From contig JAWRVZ010000079.1 in NCBI GenBank assembly GCA_037043235.1, forward strand, positions 31,001 through 95,000: a DNA stretch of 64,000 bases, given 5' to 3'. Origin of the DNA: Rhodeus uyekii. Lineage: Eukaryota; Chordata; Actinopteri; Cypriniformes; Acheilognathidae. The translations under genes and the position numbers were made by a program. Below are positions 47,502-58,437 of the stretch, piece by piece. The notes under the pieces were generated by a model. The model was given only the letters and a program-made list of their open reading frames with translations, made no database searches and was not told the DNA's origin. Numbering within the stretch: position 1 is the first letter of the stretch; each line of letters opens with the position of its first letter.

Positions 47502-48189
47502 CATTTGTTCTATTCCTGAAACAATTATGCTAAATTTGAATGCGTATACTGCAATAAAAAGGTATTATGAGGAGTATACTAGTATGTGGCTCTGAATTCA
47601 TAATTAGTGTTATAGAATGAACCAATTGTAAATGATGCAATGGCTTATTTGTAAATACTTGTTGCTACCTACTGGTTTAATGATGCAACCTGCAGAAAGA
47701 ATCCTTGAAAATAATTCCTTGCAACTTATTAGATTAGTTTCGATTACAAACACCCCTACAAGATAAACTTTTTGTATACCATGTTTATTTACATAGGGAC
47801 ATCTGCAGGCTTTGATACTTTGTCAGCAAGAAATATGTGCTGTAAATCAAATCTGAAGGCAGGTTATGTTGTGATGAAAGAACGAGAGAATATGGGAATG
47901 TTTGTAAATGTCAGACTTTCAGCAAGGATCGTAATCATCAACCAGAAATCAAGCAATATAAGGTTTCGCAAGTTATTGAACCTTTTAATGCAGAAAGATT
48001 CTGTTTAAGTTTGTAATATGTGTAAAATGTTCTGCACTGTACTTGTATTATGCAGAGGAAATGTTGATTAGGGATTTTTAGGTTTCATTTTTAGGAAATA
48101 CACACTGATGTCCATGGAATCTTAACTAACAATCTGTTAAATTATAAATCGACAAGGTGTTTTATTCACATCAGATATACATTGCATAG
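47502..48189. other. No gene recognised
   Basis: AT-rich sequence. Confidence 0.5.
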
Positions 48190-48605
48190 ATGTCTATAAA
48201 GTTCATTCTGTTGTTCTCCCACTTCACCGGCTACTCTTTTATGTTTTTCGGGAGAAGTAGCTGAACTGACGTGTTGTAAATCCGACAGATTTAGATTCTG
48301 AATTGTGGCACAAACTAACATGGTGACACCCATCAGAGGTTATGGTTCAGCTAACATGACCATTATAAAGGGTTTTAAATGACAAACATTTACATCCACA
48401 AATTTGAGAATCGGAATATCAAGTAGTTGATGACATAGCCAACAAGTTTGTGAATATTTCTAATAAAAAAATCAATAAAAGCGATACATGTCATACAGCA
48501 CTTTTCTGACTAAAGTGTGTCACATGACAAGCATGGCATATCGCCATGGAAACAGTGAGGGGAAACATTCAAAAATAACGCTCACCTTTAAAAACTCACG
48601 CTGGT
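48190..48605 (+). repeat. Dispersed repeat of unknown type, copy 2
   Basis: Diverged direct copy of 31970-32360, 16 kb away, sharing the CACTTCACCGGC, GTGTTGTAAATCC, CATGGCATATCGCCATGG-type and ACTCACGCTGG blocks. Confidence 0.65.
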
Positions 48606-48735
48606 GAGTCACCGAGGATATTTTAAATTTATGTGCAAAAAAGTTAAAATACACATTCAAAAGTCACATTTCAGAAAAAGACATGACTCCATACTTTGCA
48701 TCTACAAGGTTAATAGTTTTCTTTTCTTTCCCCAG

Positions 48736-48786
48736 CTCGCACTTTGATCCTGTGGAACCAGACATCTAGTCCCACCAACTCTACAG
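48736..48786 (+). CDS. Candidate 51-bp exon of an unidentified host gene
   Basis: Preceded by TTTTCTTTTCTTTCCCCAG and followed by GTCAGT after ACAG. Only one frame is open, and it is the one that continues the phase of 30808-30895. It reads R-T-L-I-L-W-N-Q-T-S-S-P-T-N-S-T with two N-glycosylation sequons. The 51-bp symmetric phase-1 exon could be a cassette exon of a Ser/Thr-rich extracellular stalk (inference). Confidence 0.35.
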
Positions 48787-49051
48787 GTCAGTTCACACAT
48801 CTGTTTTTTACAATCTGTAAACAGAAATAGAAACACTGTGTTACAGCCAGTGTTTACCTCGAGATACAAGCATCCCTACATACAAGTATTCCAAGATACG
48901 AGCAAGCCTTTGGACAGATTTTTGCTTTTAGATGCGAGTAAATATTGAAGATACGAGTATGCGTACTGACACCGATGCGACGCACGTTCACTGACTTCTG
49001 TATGCATCGCCCACAAGTAGGTGATTTTGAGCATCATTCTTCATAGTAGCA

Positions 49052-49538
49052 ATGAGTTCTAAGAAAGTGTGTGGTAAGGATGGTAGTGAGAAGAAGAAAC
49101 GCATGATGACCATGGAAATGAAGCATGAAATTGTGGATAAATATGAGTGTGGTGCCCTCGTCAGTGATCTAGCAGCAGGAGCATCAGGAGGAATTGTCGA
49201 CTGAGGAGCTGATCGAGCTGCAGACGATGGAACATACGCAGATGTTGCAAGAGCTCAGCAGTGGAGAGGAGGGTGAACCAGAGGAAAACATTTCTACAAG
49301 TAAAATTAAGGAAGTGATGGCTATGTGGCAGAAGGTTTCTGATTTCATTGAAAAGAAACACCCTGATAAATTTTCTACTGGTCATGCTTCGACTCGTGCC
49401 TTTCTAATTTTGAATGTGAGACAGAAACAAAAGTCCCTCGATAGGTATTTTGTTAAAAGGTCTGTGTCAAGTGAGAGTAGTCAGGCGAAAAAAGGTAAGA
49501 AACGTGAAGAACACAAATCGGAAAAAGCAAAACCATAA
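49052..49538 (+). pseudogene. Tigger transposase, internally deleted
   Basis: The N-terminal part from ATG 49052 reads SSKKVCGKDGSEKKKRMMT, then MKHEIVDKYECG and VSDLA, the start of the CENP-B-like HTH domain of Tigger/pogo transposases. After about 41 codons the sequence jumps, with a frame change near 49170-49176, to the C-terminal tail: QEELSTEELIELQ, MAMWQKVSDFIEKKHPDKFST, and QKQKSLDRYFVKR. The whole DDE catalytic core is deleted. The join lies in GCAGCAGGAGCATCAGG. Confidence 0.85.
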
Positions 49539-49635
49539 TATAAAATAGAAAAGTAAAAAAATACAACTTACAGTAAGTTGAGTTATGTTAATTTAAAGTC
49601 TACGTAGGTTATGCAGTGTTAGTGTATGATACGGA

Positions 49636-50428
49636 TGTCAGGGTTGAATGGGGTTTACAGAATGGGGTTTATTATAATAAACAAGAAATAAAACAGAACA
49701 AAAACCACCCCGAGGGGGAAAAACTAGACTAGAAAACTTGAACACGAGCACAAACTAGGACTAGGACTGGAACAAGACTGGAGCATGACTGGACACAGGA
49801 CTAAAACACAGGATGAACAGCTATGGAATGACAATGAGACAGCACAAGACAGCAGACACTGGGAGAATGCAAGCACACATGAGGAACGGTAATTGATTGG
49901 AAACTAGCGAGGCAAATCAAAGTTAAGCAGGTAAACAAGGTGGGAGGGTTACACATTGACGAGACATAAACACGCAGCCAATGCCAATCGCCGCATGTTA
50001 AACAAAGATGCATCACAAAAACACAACATGAAAGCATGCGGCTGATATAAACAAACCACATGCTCACAACACTGCACACAGACCCGAGAGAACGCGGCTC
50101 GCGCAGCACTTGAACCGCGCCCACTCACAAAACAGAGCACACGAGAATGTGGAAGCACTCGGCTCACACCTTCAGGACAAGGACGAACACACGAGTCATG
50201 AATCCCCGAATCCCGATCCAAAACCAAAACAGAACCAGAGCAAAGTATCGGGACCGGACATCATAACTTGCACAAAAGACGTCACACAGACGGTGCCTGC
50301 ACACAGTGCAGGCGACTCAAACACTCGAAGCCGCGCGCACGCACACATTACTCGAGACATTACGGTAGTGTCAGAGCTCTGCCACAAAACCAAGAAATGA
50401 CTAGACCAAATGTGGCAGAACCCTGACA
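49636..50428 (-). mobile_element. Solo LTR inserted in the Tigger element
   Basis: TGTCAGGGTT ... AACCCTGACA ends, flanked by an exact 5-bp duplication ACGGA (49631-49635 and 50429-50433), the pattern of an LTR insertion. AATAAA-type signals close to the 49636 end on the minus strand give the orientation. 793 bp; no internal coding region. Confidence 0.8.
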
Positions 50429-50560
50429 ACGGAATCAAGTGTCTACGTATCAACCCCCTTCCTTCCTCCCCCACACCTGCCGCTACTGTCTGTAAATACT
50501 TATAATTAAAACCACATTTTATCTGATATCACACGAATCCTTATACATGTACTATAATTG

Positions 50561-50578
50561 TGTGTGTGTGTGTGTGTC
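50561..50578. repeat. GT microsatellite
   Basis: About nine GT dinucleotides. Confidence 0.9.
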
Positions 50579-50643
50579 TATACCAATAAAAAAAATGTAT
50601 TCCATTGTTACGAATCTAGAACAGATTAATTTGTTTTCTATTA

Positions 50644-52048
50644 CAGTGGAGTTGGGTTATGTCGACGGCCTCGGGGGTTGCAAAAAAGCATTGAGATAAC
50701 CGTTTTTATGAGATAACCAACAGCCAATATGGCGATTTATTTGATGAAGCAATCGGCATGCTATAAAAATTTACATACACTGTATATGTTTGGTAACAAC
50801 AAAAGGCATACGTGCTCCAACTAACAACAGAGATTTACCAGTTTACAATATAAAACACCTTCGATTCTCGATACAAACCTTTAATTATATTCTCCAACAT
50901 TGTAAACAATTTTGCTCACAGCGTAAACAATCATAACATATTTGTGAGGTCATCACGCTGTACTAGATTGCATACTTTCTTGCGTCCTGTCTAATGTGCT
51001 TTTTCAACAAATTCGGCTTCATCCCGTCTTTTAATAACCTTCAATTTGTTCTTCAATCCGCAGTGGCGCAGAGCAGAGCTCCCATCAGAACCAGAAACAG
51101 GGATGTGTTTGTGTGTGTGCGCGTGCGTGCGTGCGCGTTGTGTGGCTCTACTAGATTGCATACTTTCTTGGGTTCTGCCTGCCTAATGTGCTTTCTCAAC
51201 AAGTATGCCCGCGTATTATCACCAATAAACGGCTTTAACCAGCCTTGGAATTCAGGGTTTGATTCCCATTCCTTCCTGTATTTTTGGGTATACAGTTTTG
51301 ACTGAGACATGATAAGCAAGCCAGCTAGTTAGCTTTTGTCACAGACAGGCGCACACACACAGTGGACGAGAGTATGTGACTGAGGCTGTGTGAGTCAAAC
51401 AAATGCAGCGATTTATATTTGTGCAGTGATTTAATTATTTTTTAGACAAACGAACATTTGACATCCCGTACTGCCATTTTAATCAGCCAGCAGCGGCTTC
51501 CCGGACATGCGCGATTAATTTGCACGTGGAGGAGTGAACATCTCCTGCTCTCCCTGCATCTGGGAGCGGCTGCTGCGCAAGGACCACCTGTGAGTGCTTT
51601 GGGATGGGGATGCGACAGCACTCGCTGCTCCTTGAGAAGAGTAACGAGATGTGCTTTCACTTCAGAGAGTCTCCAAAAGTCTCCAATAACTCCAGATAAA
51701 GTCGTTAGATTTGTCTCTAGTCGATTTTTTGAAAATTTGTGCAAGAGTGGTCTGAATACTCGCTAAATATAGCGACAAAGGCGCCAATTTGGCAACTTTG
51801 ACCGCGATCCACGTGCAACGCGAACTCAGCGCATGCGCAGTGAACTCTCAGTCACAAGATAACCATGTGAAGTGTCATATGTGTCCCTCGTTTGTGCCCG
51901 AGATACTAGGATTCGGCGACATTAAAGAATCGGCGTAACCCATGAGAAAATACTAAGACAAATAGGGAGTTTGGCGGTTCCACTTCAAAAACGTTGACAT
52001 AATAGGATTGGCGAGTTAACCGTGATTCGAGATAAGTGAACTCCACTG
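50644..52048 (-). mobile_element. Non-autonomous DNA transposon related to 24529-25632
   Basis: CAGTGGAGTT ... AACTCCACTG ends with TA on each side (50642-50643, 52049-52050). The left end, with GCAAAAAAGCATTGAGATAA, is the reverse complement of the right end of 24529-25632, and the CGATCCACGTGCAACGCGAA region also matches in reverse. It is 300 bp longer and has an internal duplication of CTAGATTGCATACTTTCTTG (about 50965 and 51150). No transposase. Confidence 0.75.
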
Positions 52049-52149
52049 TATTTCTTATGGGAAAACATGATTCCAGGTATGAGCAATTTGAGTTACAAGC
52101 TCTGCCCTGGAACGGATTATGCTCGTAAGGGCAGTGCTACATATGGAAG

Positions 52150-53002
52150 TTTACTGTGGTAGAGAAAGCCTAGCTAGGGTGAAGTCACTTCTGAGCAGAG
52201 ACGGAAGAGTGGGCTCTGCCATGAGAAAGACACAGACAGCATCACGGGGGATCACCGTAGGGGAATCACAACACAATCTAGTCTAGCATAAGGCTGAATT
52301 CCTCCAGGCTTAACTTCTGGGAATACGCATGCGTGCTAGACCTAACACCTGACACCTCTGCCCTGTGTGACTGCTGAGGGTGCTAGAGGAACTCCATGAA
52401 GGGTTTGCCAGGTATGGAACTCACATGATCTTACACAGTGTCTGTGCGAGTAGGATCACTGAAGGAAACTGATACTTGCCAGACCCTGAGGTCAGCTGTG
52501 TGCCAGCACTTCCATGCTAAGGATCCCCTCTGTCCGGGAGGCAAACAAATCTACCTGTGTGGCTCTGAAGAATCTCCAAATCAGCTGAACTTTCTTGGAG
52601 TTGAATCTCCATTCTCCCATGAGGCTGTGGTGAGAGCTTCTTGGCATCATGACTGAGCTTGCCCAAAAAGTGAATGGTGTGAAGCGACCTCAGATACCTC
52701 TGACTCTGAAGGAGGAGATGGTGGCCGAGTTATGACGTGAAAGGACTCTAGACGGTTAATGTATGGATTTTTGTTTGCACTGTAGTAGCAGTCTGAAGTG
52801 GCACGAAGCAAGCCATACTCGCAACTCAAGGCAGTTGATGTGCCACTGCAGTTAAGGTCCTGTCCAAGAGACCGAGATGCATACCCATTGGACACTTATT
52901 CTAGGGGAACTCCTTCTCATATAAAAGCAGTCTGACCACTGGCTGAAGGTTTGACTACAGACTGGTGTGATTGCCATCTGGTACATTCTACACTGCCATA
53001 CT
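52150..53002 (-). pseudogene. Older DIRS element, RNase H-side remnant
   Basis: On the minus strand, 52556-52533 encodes QVDLFASR, the same block as in the DIRS RNase H ORF (40064-40043). Upstream pieces match the RNase H start region with TAV and INCLE-like segments, all broken by stops. The remnant begins directly after the Tigger right end. It fits as the 3' part of a DIRS element whose gag and reverse-transcriptase parts lie at 61516-62990. Confidence 0.7.
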
Positions 53003-53149
53003 TTCCTGTAGCTCAATCAGTAGAGCATTGGTGTTTACAACGCCAAGGTCATGGGTTCGAACCCATGGAAAGCATTAACTGATTCAATGTGTTCCTTGAA
53101 TGCAATGTAAGTCGCTTTGGATAAAAGCGTCTGCCAAATGCATAAATGC
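53003..53149 (+). mobile_element. tRNA-derived SINE inserted in the DIRS remnant
   Basis: TCCTGTAGCTCAATCAGTAG holds an A-box-like sequence and ATGGGTTCGAACCC the B box. The tail AAGTCGCTTTGGATAAAAGC through CCAAATGCATAAATGCAT follows. It is the best preserved of the three SINE copies here. Confidence 0.88.
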
Positions 53150-53159
53150 ATATCTTGGG

Positions 53160-53450
53160 ACTTGGTTATGTAACCAGTGCAGTCTCATATATGAAGCAGT
53201 CTCATATAAAGCAGTCTGAGTGTGACTATGGCTGTGAATGCCATATGCCTTAGGAGCCTCTTTTTCAGTGGAAATGCCTTTCCAGCCTTGAATGGTTTCT
53301 GGTAGTTCAGCACTGACTGAGCATGTCTGACTCATGTTGACCAAGTCCAACTGCATATAGAGAAAGGAGATTGTCTGCCCCAAGTCCCTGGGTTCGCACA
53401 ACTGTTCTTGCGAGTGGGCCAGGGTGAGTTAGAGGTATGAGTCAAGTCAA
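53160..53450 (-). pseudogene. Older DIRS element, RT-RNase H connection remnant
   Basis: Minus-strand frames show RLLRHMAFTAIVTLRLLYMR, a decayed version of the LLGLMAAAS...LGLLHMRPL block at 40709-40650. It is separated from 52150-53002 by the SINE. Confidence 0.6.
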
Positions 53451-53502
53451 GTATGTTTTTATTCTCTTTCCATGTGAACAGGCCATGAAAGCGGTGAGTA
53501 CT

Positions 53503-53625
53503 CGTTCAAATGATTAATACAATCAACACGTCATCAGCAATTACTCCTCATCCTATCAGCAGGAGAGGAAGTACGTATATATAGACACGTTTGACTCACC
53601 TACAGCTCTTTGACATTTTTCGGCA
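53503..53625 (+). repeat. Split direct repeat A1
   Basis: 123 bp, identical by eye to 61220-61342, from CGTTCAAATGATTAATAC to TTTTTCGGCA. Contains TATATATAG (a TATA-like box). Confidence 0.93.
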
Positions 53626-54587
53626 GCTCGACAGTTTACGGCATTGTAGCTCCGCCTTCTGGTCGCCATACACCCGAAATCGAGCTCCACTCGTTAGATG
53701 GATTCTCCACGAAAACCTCCGGACCCAGTAGCGATCCTCATCCGCTCAACACCATGCTAACTATATTATATCACCCTCAGCAATACATCACGGGTGCCAG
53801 ACCAAACAAACGGGTCCTAAGCAACAACAAGCAACGCACAGTAAGACTTGAGGCCGTTCTCGCCTCCAAGTAAACATCCGTATCCAGCAGCTCTACATCG
53901 GCTTTTAATCGCTCCTGCCATTGAGAAAGGACGATAAAGCTGGTCGAGCTACAAGCTCGACTCTCAGGCAATGCCGCTTTCTTCCTGCTAGCCAGGCCGC
54001 CGCCGCTGCCGCGAGCCTCAGCAGACCGCGCTGCAGCTTCAGCTCACACTCTCTCTGTCCGTCAGCTCACACAAACAAGAGCAGCTGTAATCCTTCCCGG
54101 CGCTTTTATTTCTGCATCGCTAAATCACGAGCAGTTGTGCCCTCTCAATACTACTGTTCCGGGGAACCCACGTCTGAGATGTGATTGTTCTAAAGTAACG
54201 CGCTGCTTCCTCGCAACTCAAGCAGTAGCGCGCACCGAAGCCAGATCGCGCGCAGTACAGTCCGATCGCACGCGCCACTTCAGATCGCGCGCTCAGCCGC
54301 CCACACAAGAATCAAGCACTTATTGCCAACGCTGCCTTGTTGTTTCAACTTAATCGGCTATTAAGTGGACTCGCTGAAAAGAAACCATATGCACTTTCTA
54401 TTTCAAAGTAATTCTTTGCCTTCACTGTTTCAATCCTTTAAGTCCAAGATAAGCTTTATAAGTCTATGATATTTGGATGAACCCCTGCTCAGGGTTTACT
54501 CAAAACCAATACGTTTGTGAACTTTCATAAACTTTGATATTTCGATTTCCAACAGGTAAGTTTGTTTTGAAATTAAATATGCAACAT
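53626..54587 (+). other. 5' region of the Ngaro-like element
   Basis: CpG-rich. It contains an 87-codon ORF (53610-53873) continuing from A1 and GC-rich sequence with repeated CGCGC motifs near 54235-54300. The reading frame is broken and no domain is recognised. It may be the remnant of a gag-like ORF. Confidence 0.4.
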
Positions 54588-54745
54588 GCATCTGATATAA
54601 ATTCAACTGTCAATATGATAATTGAAAGGTTTTACTTACGGAAATCAATGTTTTACAAACCATATTGATTGTTTTTGTTGTTGTTTCTCGCGTGTATTTA
54701 GACGTCTGTAACCAAAATAATTCAAGAGATTGAAACACTGAACAG
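54588..54745 (+). repeat. Internal direct repeat of the Ngaro-like element, copy 1
   Basis: TGATATAAATTCAACTGTCA through ACACTGAACAG recurs at 57845-58045, where the segment with TTTAGACGTCTGTAACC is itself doubled. Confidence 0.85.
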
Positions 54746-54846
54746 CAACCAGCTTTGAGCGCTTTCTCTGGCTCAGCGCCAGCCAATGTGTTCAAATTTA
54801 GCAGGCGATCATGTGATGCCCCGCCTTTCGCCACATTGTCCAAGAC

Positions 54847-55549
54847 CAGGGGCGGCCAACCCGCATGCGGCTCTTTGACTGCCCTTTCGCGGCTCTCATC
54901 CGGCCCGCTGAGACCTTTTGTCTACAAAAACATAAATTTACATGTATCCTGCCAAGGTCAGCCGCCGCTCACGTGGACACGATGTTTTTACCGAATTCAA
55001 ATAGAGGCGCGCAGAAGCGCGTTCCCTTTCGAGAGTAGGAACGAGATGTTTAATGAAACGCATTTGGGAACTCCTCCCCTTCACGTCATTTCTGAAAATT
55101 TATGGATAACAGCAGTTGACAACTGGCCAATCGTAGCGCGATGCAGATCCGGCTGCCAGACGGTATAAATATCTTAAATAGCATTTCCTTCATACTTCTC
55201 TAAACGGAATATGATTAAATTACAGAGGTTACGATAGTAACCGGAGACGTTTTCCAACCGATCACTACATTACCAAGGCTGCTTACTTTTATACTTCCTG
55301 TCACCGTCAATGAGATGATATATCGTTTTCCCGCATATATAAGTCACAGACGCATTGTCTCCGCATGCTTGTATAGCTCGTGGGGTGCCATATGTAAAAA
55401 AAAAAAAAAAAAAAAATGAGCGATATATGTGCGAGACCTTCTAATGTCAAAAACCCCATCAACAAATGCGAATTTAACAGTCTGTCATGCGGCTCTCCGC
55501 AGCCATGAGCTTATTTCGAGGCTCATGCTGAACAGGTTGGCCACCCCTG
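54847..55549. mobile_element. hAT-like element inserted in the Ngaro-like element
   Basis: Ends CAGGGGCGGCCAACC and GGTTGGCCACCCCTG are near-perfect inverted repeats. Flanks TCCAAGAC (54839-54846) and TCCAAGAT (55550-55557) match at 7 of 8 bases. 703 bp, no transposase. Inside, near 55195-55235, ACAGAGGTTACGATAGTAAC and GGAGACGTT resemble the end of a DIRS element, and an A run of about 20 lies near 55397. Confidence 0.82.
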
Positions 55550-55557
55550 TCCAAGAT

Positions 55558-57238
55558 TGAGATGTACCAGTTTCACGATAAACTCTTCCTCTCAAGTTCC
55601 TTCACTGTATCCCACTGTCGAAAGGAGCTCATGCACTCAACAAACACTGCAACCGAGCCTCCAACAACACCACGCGGTCGCCAGCTCTTCCGCTCCGTTG
55701 TCACACCCTATGACGCCGAGGCTTGCCTTCACCTCCACCATCAAGACATCCACCTTCTTCTTGCCCAACTTCCTACGACACCTCAGCACTCGTATCAATA
55801 GTAAAGGAGGACGACCAAAGCAAATTAACTAGAATAGGTCTCGCTCCAGTCAGCTGTACCATCTCCAAATCAACTCTACCTTCAAAATGTCTCAAACGTA
55901 CGTTCCTTAAATCTTCATATCTCTCCCTTGCAAATCCAGATTTCCAAGCGTTAAGACGCAGCAGCACTGCAGTTTTCCAGCACTGCACCTCACATGCCAG
56001 CACCTAGCGACAAACGCCGCCCCTTAAGTGCGAGCTTGCCTCCGCCAGCGGTGCAGGGTTAGCAACGGCAGCACGTACCTAACCTTTCCCATACGTTAGG
56101 CCTGCAGCCCGGCCTTCCGATCCTAGCGTGAGGCTGCCTCCGCAAGTGGCTTCGCCCCTGGCCTTTCCCACCTAATTCTCTCCACCATGCTAATTCTCCT
56201 TTCATCCCGTTCTCTGCTATGCCATTCCACAAACACTGCTGCTTAGAACCACCTCTGTCGCCAACAACAGTTGAACGCAAATCCCAACTGAAGTTAAGGC
56301 TGCTGCCACCAGAGGTGGACCTATTCCCAACCAGTACATCAATACTCAGAGTTGATATTTATCGACGCTAAACGTTCATTCTTCAAGCTTTCGCTTCAAA
56401 CCACTCCCTCGGAGGATTACATGTGGAGTGGAAAAGTTAAAGACTTTCCACTCCACATGTGGTCTGCTCCTCATGGTCTCTACCCACTACCACCGACTCG
56501 TATTGCATTCCAATAACACCAAGAACTTCCAAGCCAGCTTCACCATGGGTTACCTAGGCGAAATCTACTTCTCACTACCGAAACCTAATCCTCTGCTCAT
56601 CAAAGGTATATCAAGAACGCAACCCACCAGCTCAGACACCAGACAATCAATCATGTTGGAAATCCGTACCCCTACTCTCCGCCAAGGATTCTACCCAAAT
56701 GTCGTCCGACCACTCAACGCCATGGTCGAGCCATATAGATTCCAGTTCCTCTGATTCTATCACATCCAACCTTAATCCAAATCCGTCCATATTCTGACTC
56801 GTCAGCGCCGCACAACGAAAGTAAGAGAGACCAAGCTGTAAGGCTTTTACTCCAACAGCAACAATCCTTCGTTGCCAACCTTCATTTAAGAGATCAGGCC
56901 AAACTCCCATCCGACCCACTCTTCACAGAAGACTTAAATCACCCCACCACATGCCGCGTCCCAAAACCTGCAGATCCAAGCACTGGGTCGCAGGTCATCG
57001 GAAGCTTCAGGAGTTACATTCGATCAAATCAGTCTCCCCAGAAATGGCTTTCACCGCCACAAGAGACAACAGAAGTCGAGGAAATGGACAATCTCCAGAA
57101 ATGGACAATCTCCATCATCCAACTCGCGATTAGTTCAGAGGAAGTTCTCCTTTCCCGCTGTAGTGATGCACCTCCACACTCCCGCATGAGCTCAGTTCAA
57201 ATGGAAATTATTCCACTGCCGCCTCCATTGCCGCAGCA
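55558..57238 (+). pseudogene. Decayed interior of the Ngaro-like element
   Basis: Open segments in different plus frames, such as YQFHDKLFLSSSFTVSHCRK at about 55564, look like the decayed N-terminal half of a YR recombinase, but stops and frameshifts prevent a firm assignment. A perfect 16-bp hairpin is at 56419-56460. No reverse-transcriptase motif was found. Confidence 0.4.
56419..56460. other. Perfect 16-bp hairpin
   Basis: ACATGTGGAGTGGAAA and its exact inverse TTTCCACTCCACATGT are separated by 10 bases. Confidence 0.9.
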
Positions 57239-57690
57239 ATGATGTTCCCCCACACTCCCGCAGGAGTCAGCAAAGGGGGAAGTTTCCCACTGCCGCAGCA
57301 GCGAAGCCACGTTCACACTGGCTTGGTTACCTCAGATGCTCATGACTCACCATCACATCCACTCAGCCTACTTTCATTTCAGAAACTCGCAGGCTACACT
57401 CCCATCCGTCCCACTCTCTATAGACGATTCCACCCCATTACAAATTCCGGTTTCAAACTTCTTAAAGCTACGCTACCCCAAACCGGATTCCCAACAGACC
57501 ATTCATCCAGCCATCCTTTTCGCATAGGTGCAGCAACCACGGCCGTGCAAAGGCCTTTCCCAACAGTAAATACAAGCATTGCGCCGCTGGTCTCCAGAAG
57601 CTTTCAAGAGCCACATCAGACCAAACAGACCGCACATTCAAACAAGGTCTTCTGTTAAGCATCAGCTCCTCCCCACTTACAACTTCATGG
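57239..57690 (+). pseudogene. Ngaro-type tyrosine recombinase C-terminus, inactive
   Basis: The 139-codon frame at 57239-57658 contains GYTPIRPTLYRRFHPI and then HPFRIGAATTAVQRPF, the H-x-x-R box of Ngaro-type recombinases. A second frame from 57579 gives MRRWSPEAFKSHIRPNRP, the last box (usual form GRWSS.AY..YIR). Here the nucleophilic tyrosine position is histidine (SHIR). Both a frameshift and loss of the tyrosine argue for an inactive enzyme. Confidence 0.7.
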
Positions 57691-58437
57691 CCACTGCTTC
57701 CATTGCCGCAGCAGTGACGCTCCCGCAGGAGCAAGCTCTCTCTAACTCTCACTGCCGCAGCAGTGACGCTCCCGCAGGAGCAAGCACTCGCTAACTTCCA
57801 CTGCCGCAGCAGTGACGCTCCCTCCAGGAGCCAGCTTCTAATTGCATATGATATAAATTCAACTGTCAATTCATAATTGAAAGGTTTCTTATGCTTTTAC
57901 AAACCATACTGATTTTGTTATTTCTTGAGTGTATTTAGACGTCTGTAACCAAAATAATTTCAAGACATATTGATTTTGTTACTTCTTGAGTGTATTTAGA
58001 CGTCTGTAACCAAAATAATTTCAAGAGACTACAACACTGAACAGAACTCCCACTGCCGCAGCAGTGACGCTCCCGCAGGAGCAAACTCTCTCTATCTTCC
58101 AGCTCTCTCTAACTCCCACTGCCGCAGCAGTGACGCTCCTGCAGGAGTAAGCTCTCTCTATCTTCCAGCTCTCTCTAACTTCCACTGCCGCAGCAGTGAC
58201 GCTCCCGCAGGAGCAAGCTTCTAATTTCCACTGCCGCAGCAGTGACGCTCCCGCAGGAGCAAGCTCTCTCTATCTTCCAGCTCTCTCTAACTTCCACTGC
58301 CGCAGCAGTGACGCTCCCGCAGGAGCAAGCTCTCTCATCTTCCAGCTCTCTCTAACTTCCACTGCCGCAGCAGTGACGCTCCCGCAGGAGCAAGCTCTCT
58401 CTAAACCTCCACTGCCGCAGCAGTGACGCTCCCGCAG
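57691..58437 (+). repeat. Irregular part of the 46-bp satellite
   Basis: About ten copies of ACTGCCGCAGCAGTGACGCT with variable spacers (TCTCTCTAACTTCC types). They are interrupted at 57845-58045 by the second copy of the internal direct repeat. Confidence 0.9.
57845..58045 (+). repeat. Internal direct repeat of the Ngaro-like element, copy 2
   Basis: Matches 54588-54745, with a tandem duplication of about 75 bp around TTTAGACGTCTGTAACC. Confidence 0.85.

Larger units (their letters stand above)
48848..52136 (+). mobile_element. Tigger-like transposon carrying two nested elements
   Basis: The left end CAGTGTTTACCTCGAGATAC and the right end, which on the minus strand begins CACTGCCCTTACGAGC, are diverged inverted repeats. 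Both subterminal regions repeat the GATACGAGCA or TACAAGCTC type of sequence typical of Tigger ends. A Tigger transposase remnant lies at 49052-49538. A solo LTR (49636-50428) and another DNA transposon (50644-52048) have inserted into its 3' half. Confidence 0.75.

Noticed and set aside
53003..53149. A functional tRNA gene
   Set aside because: Box-like sequences are present, but no full cloverleaf can be drawn and a SINE tail follows; the same unit recurs at 44525 and 21630.
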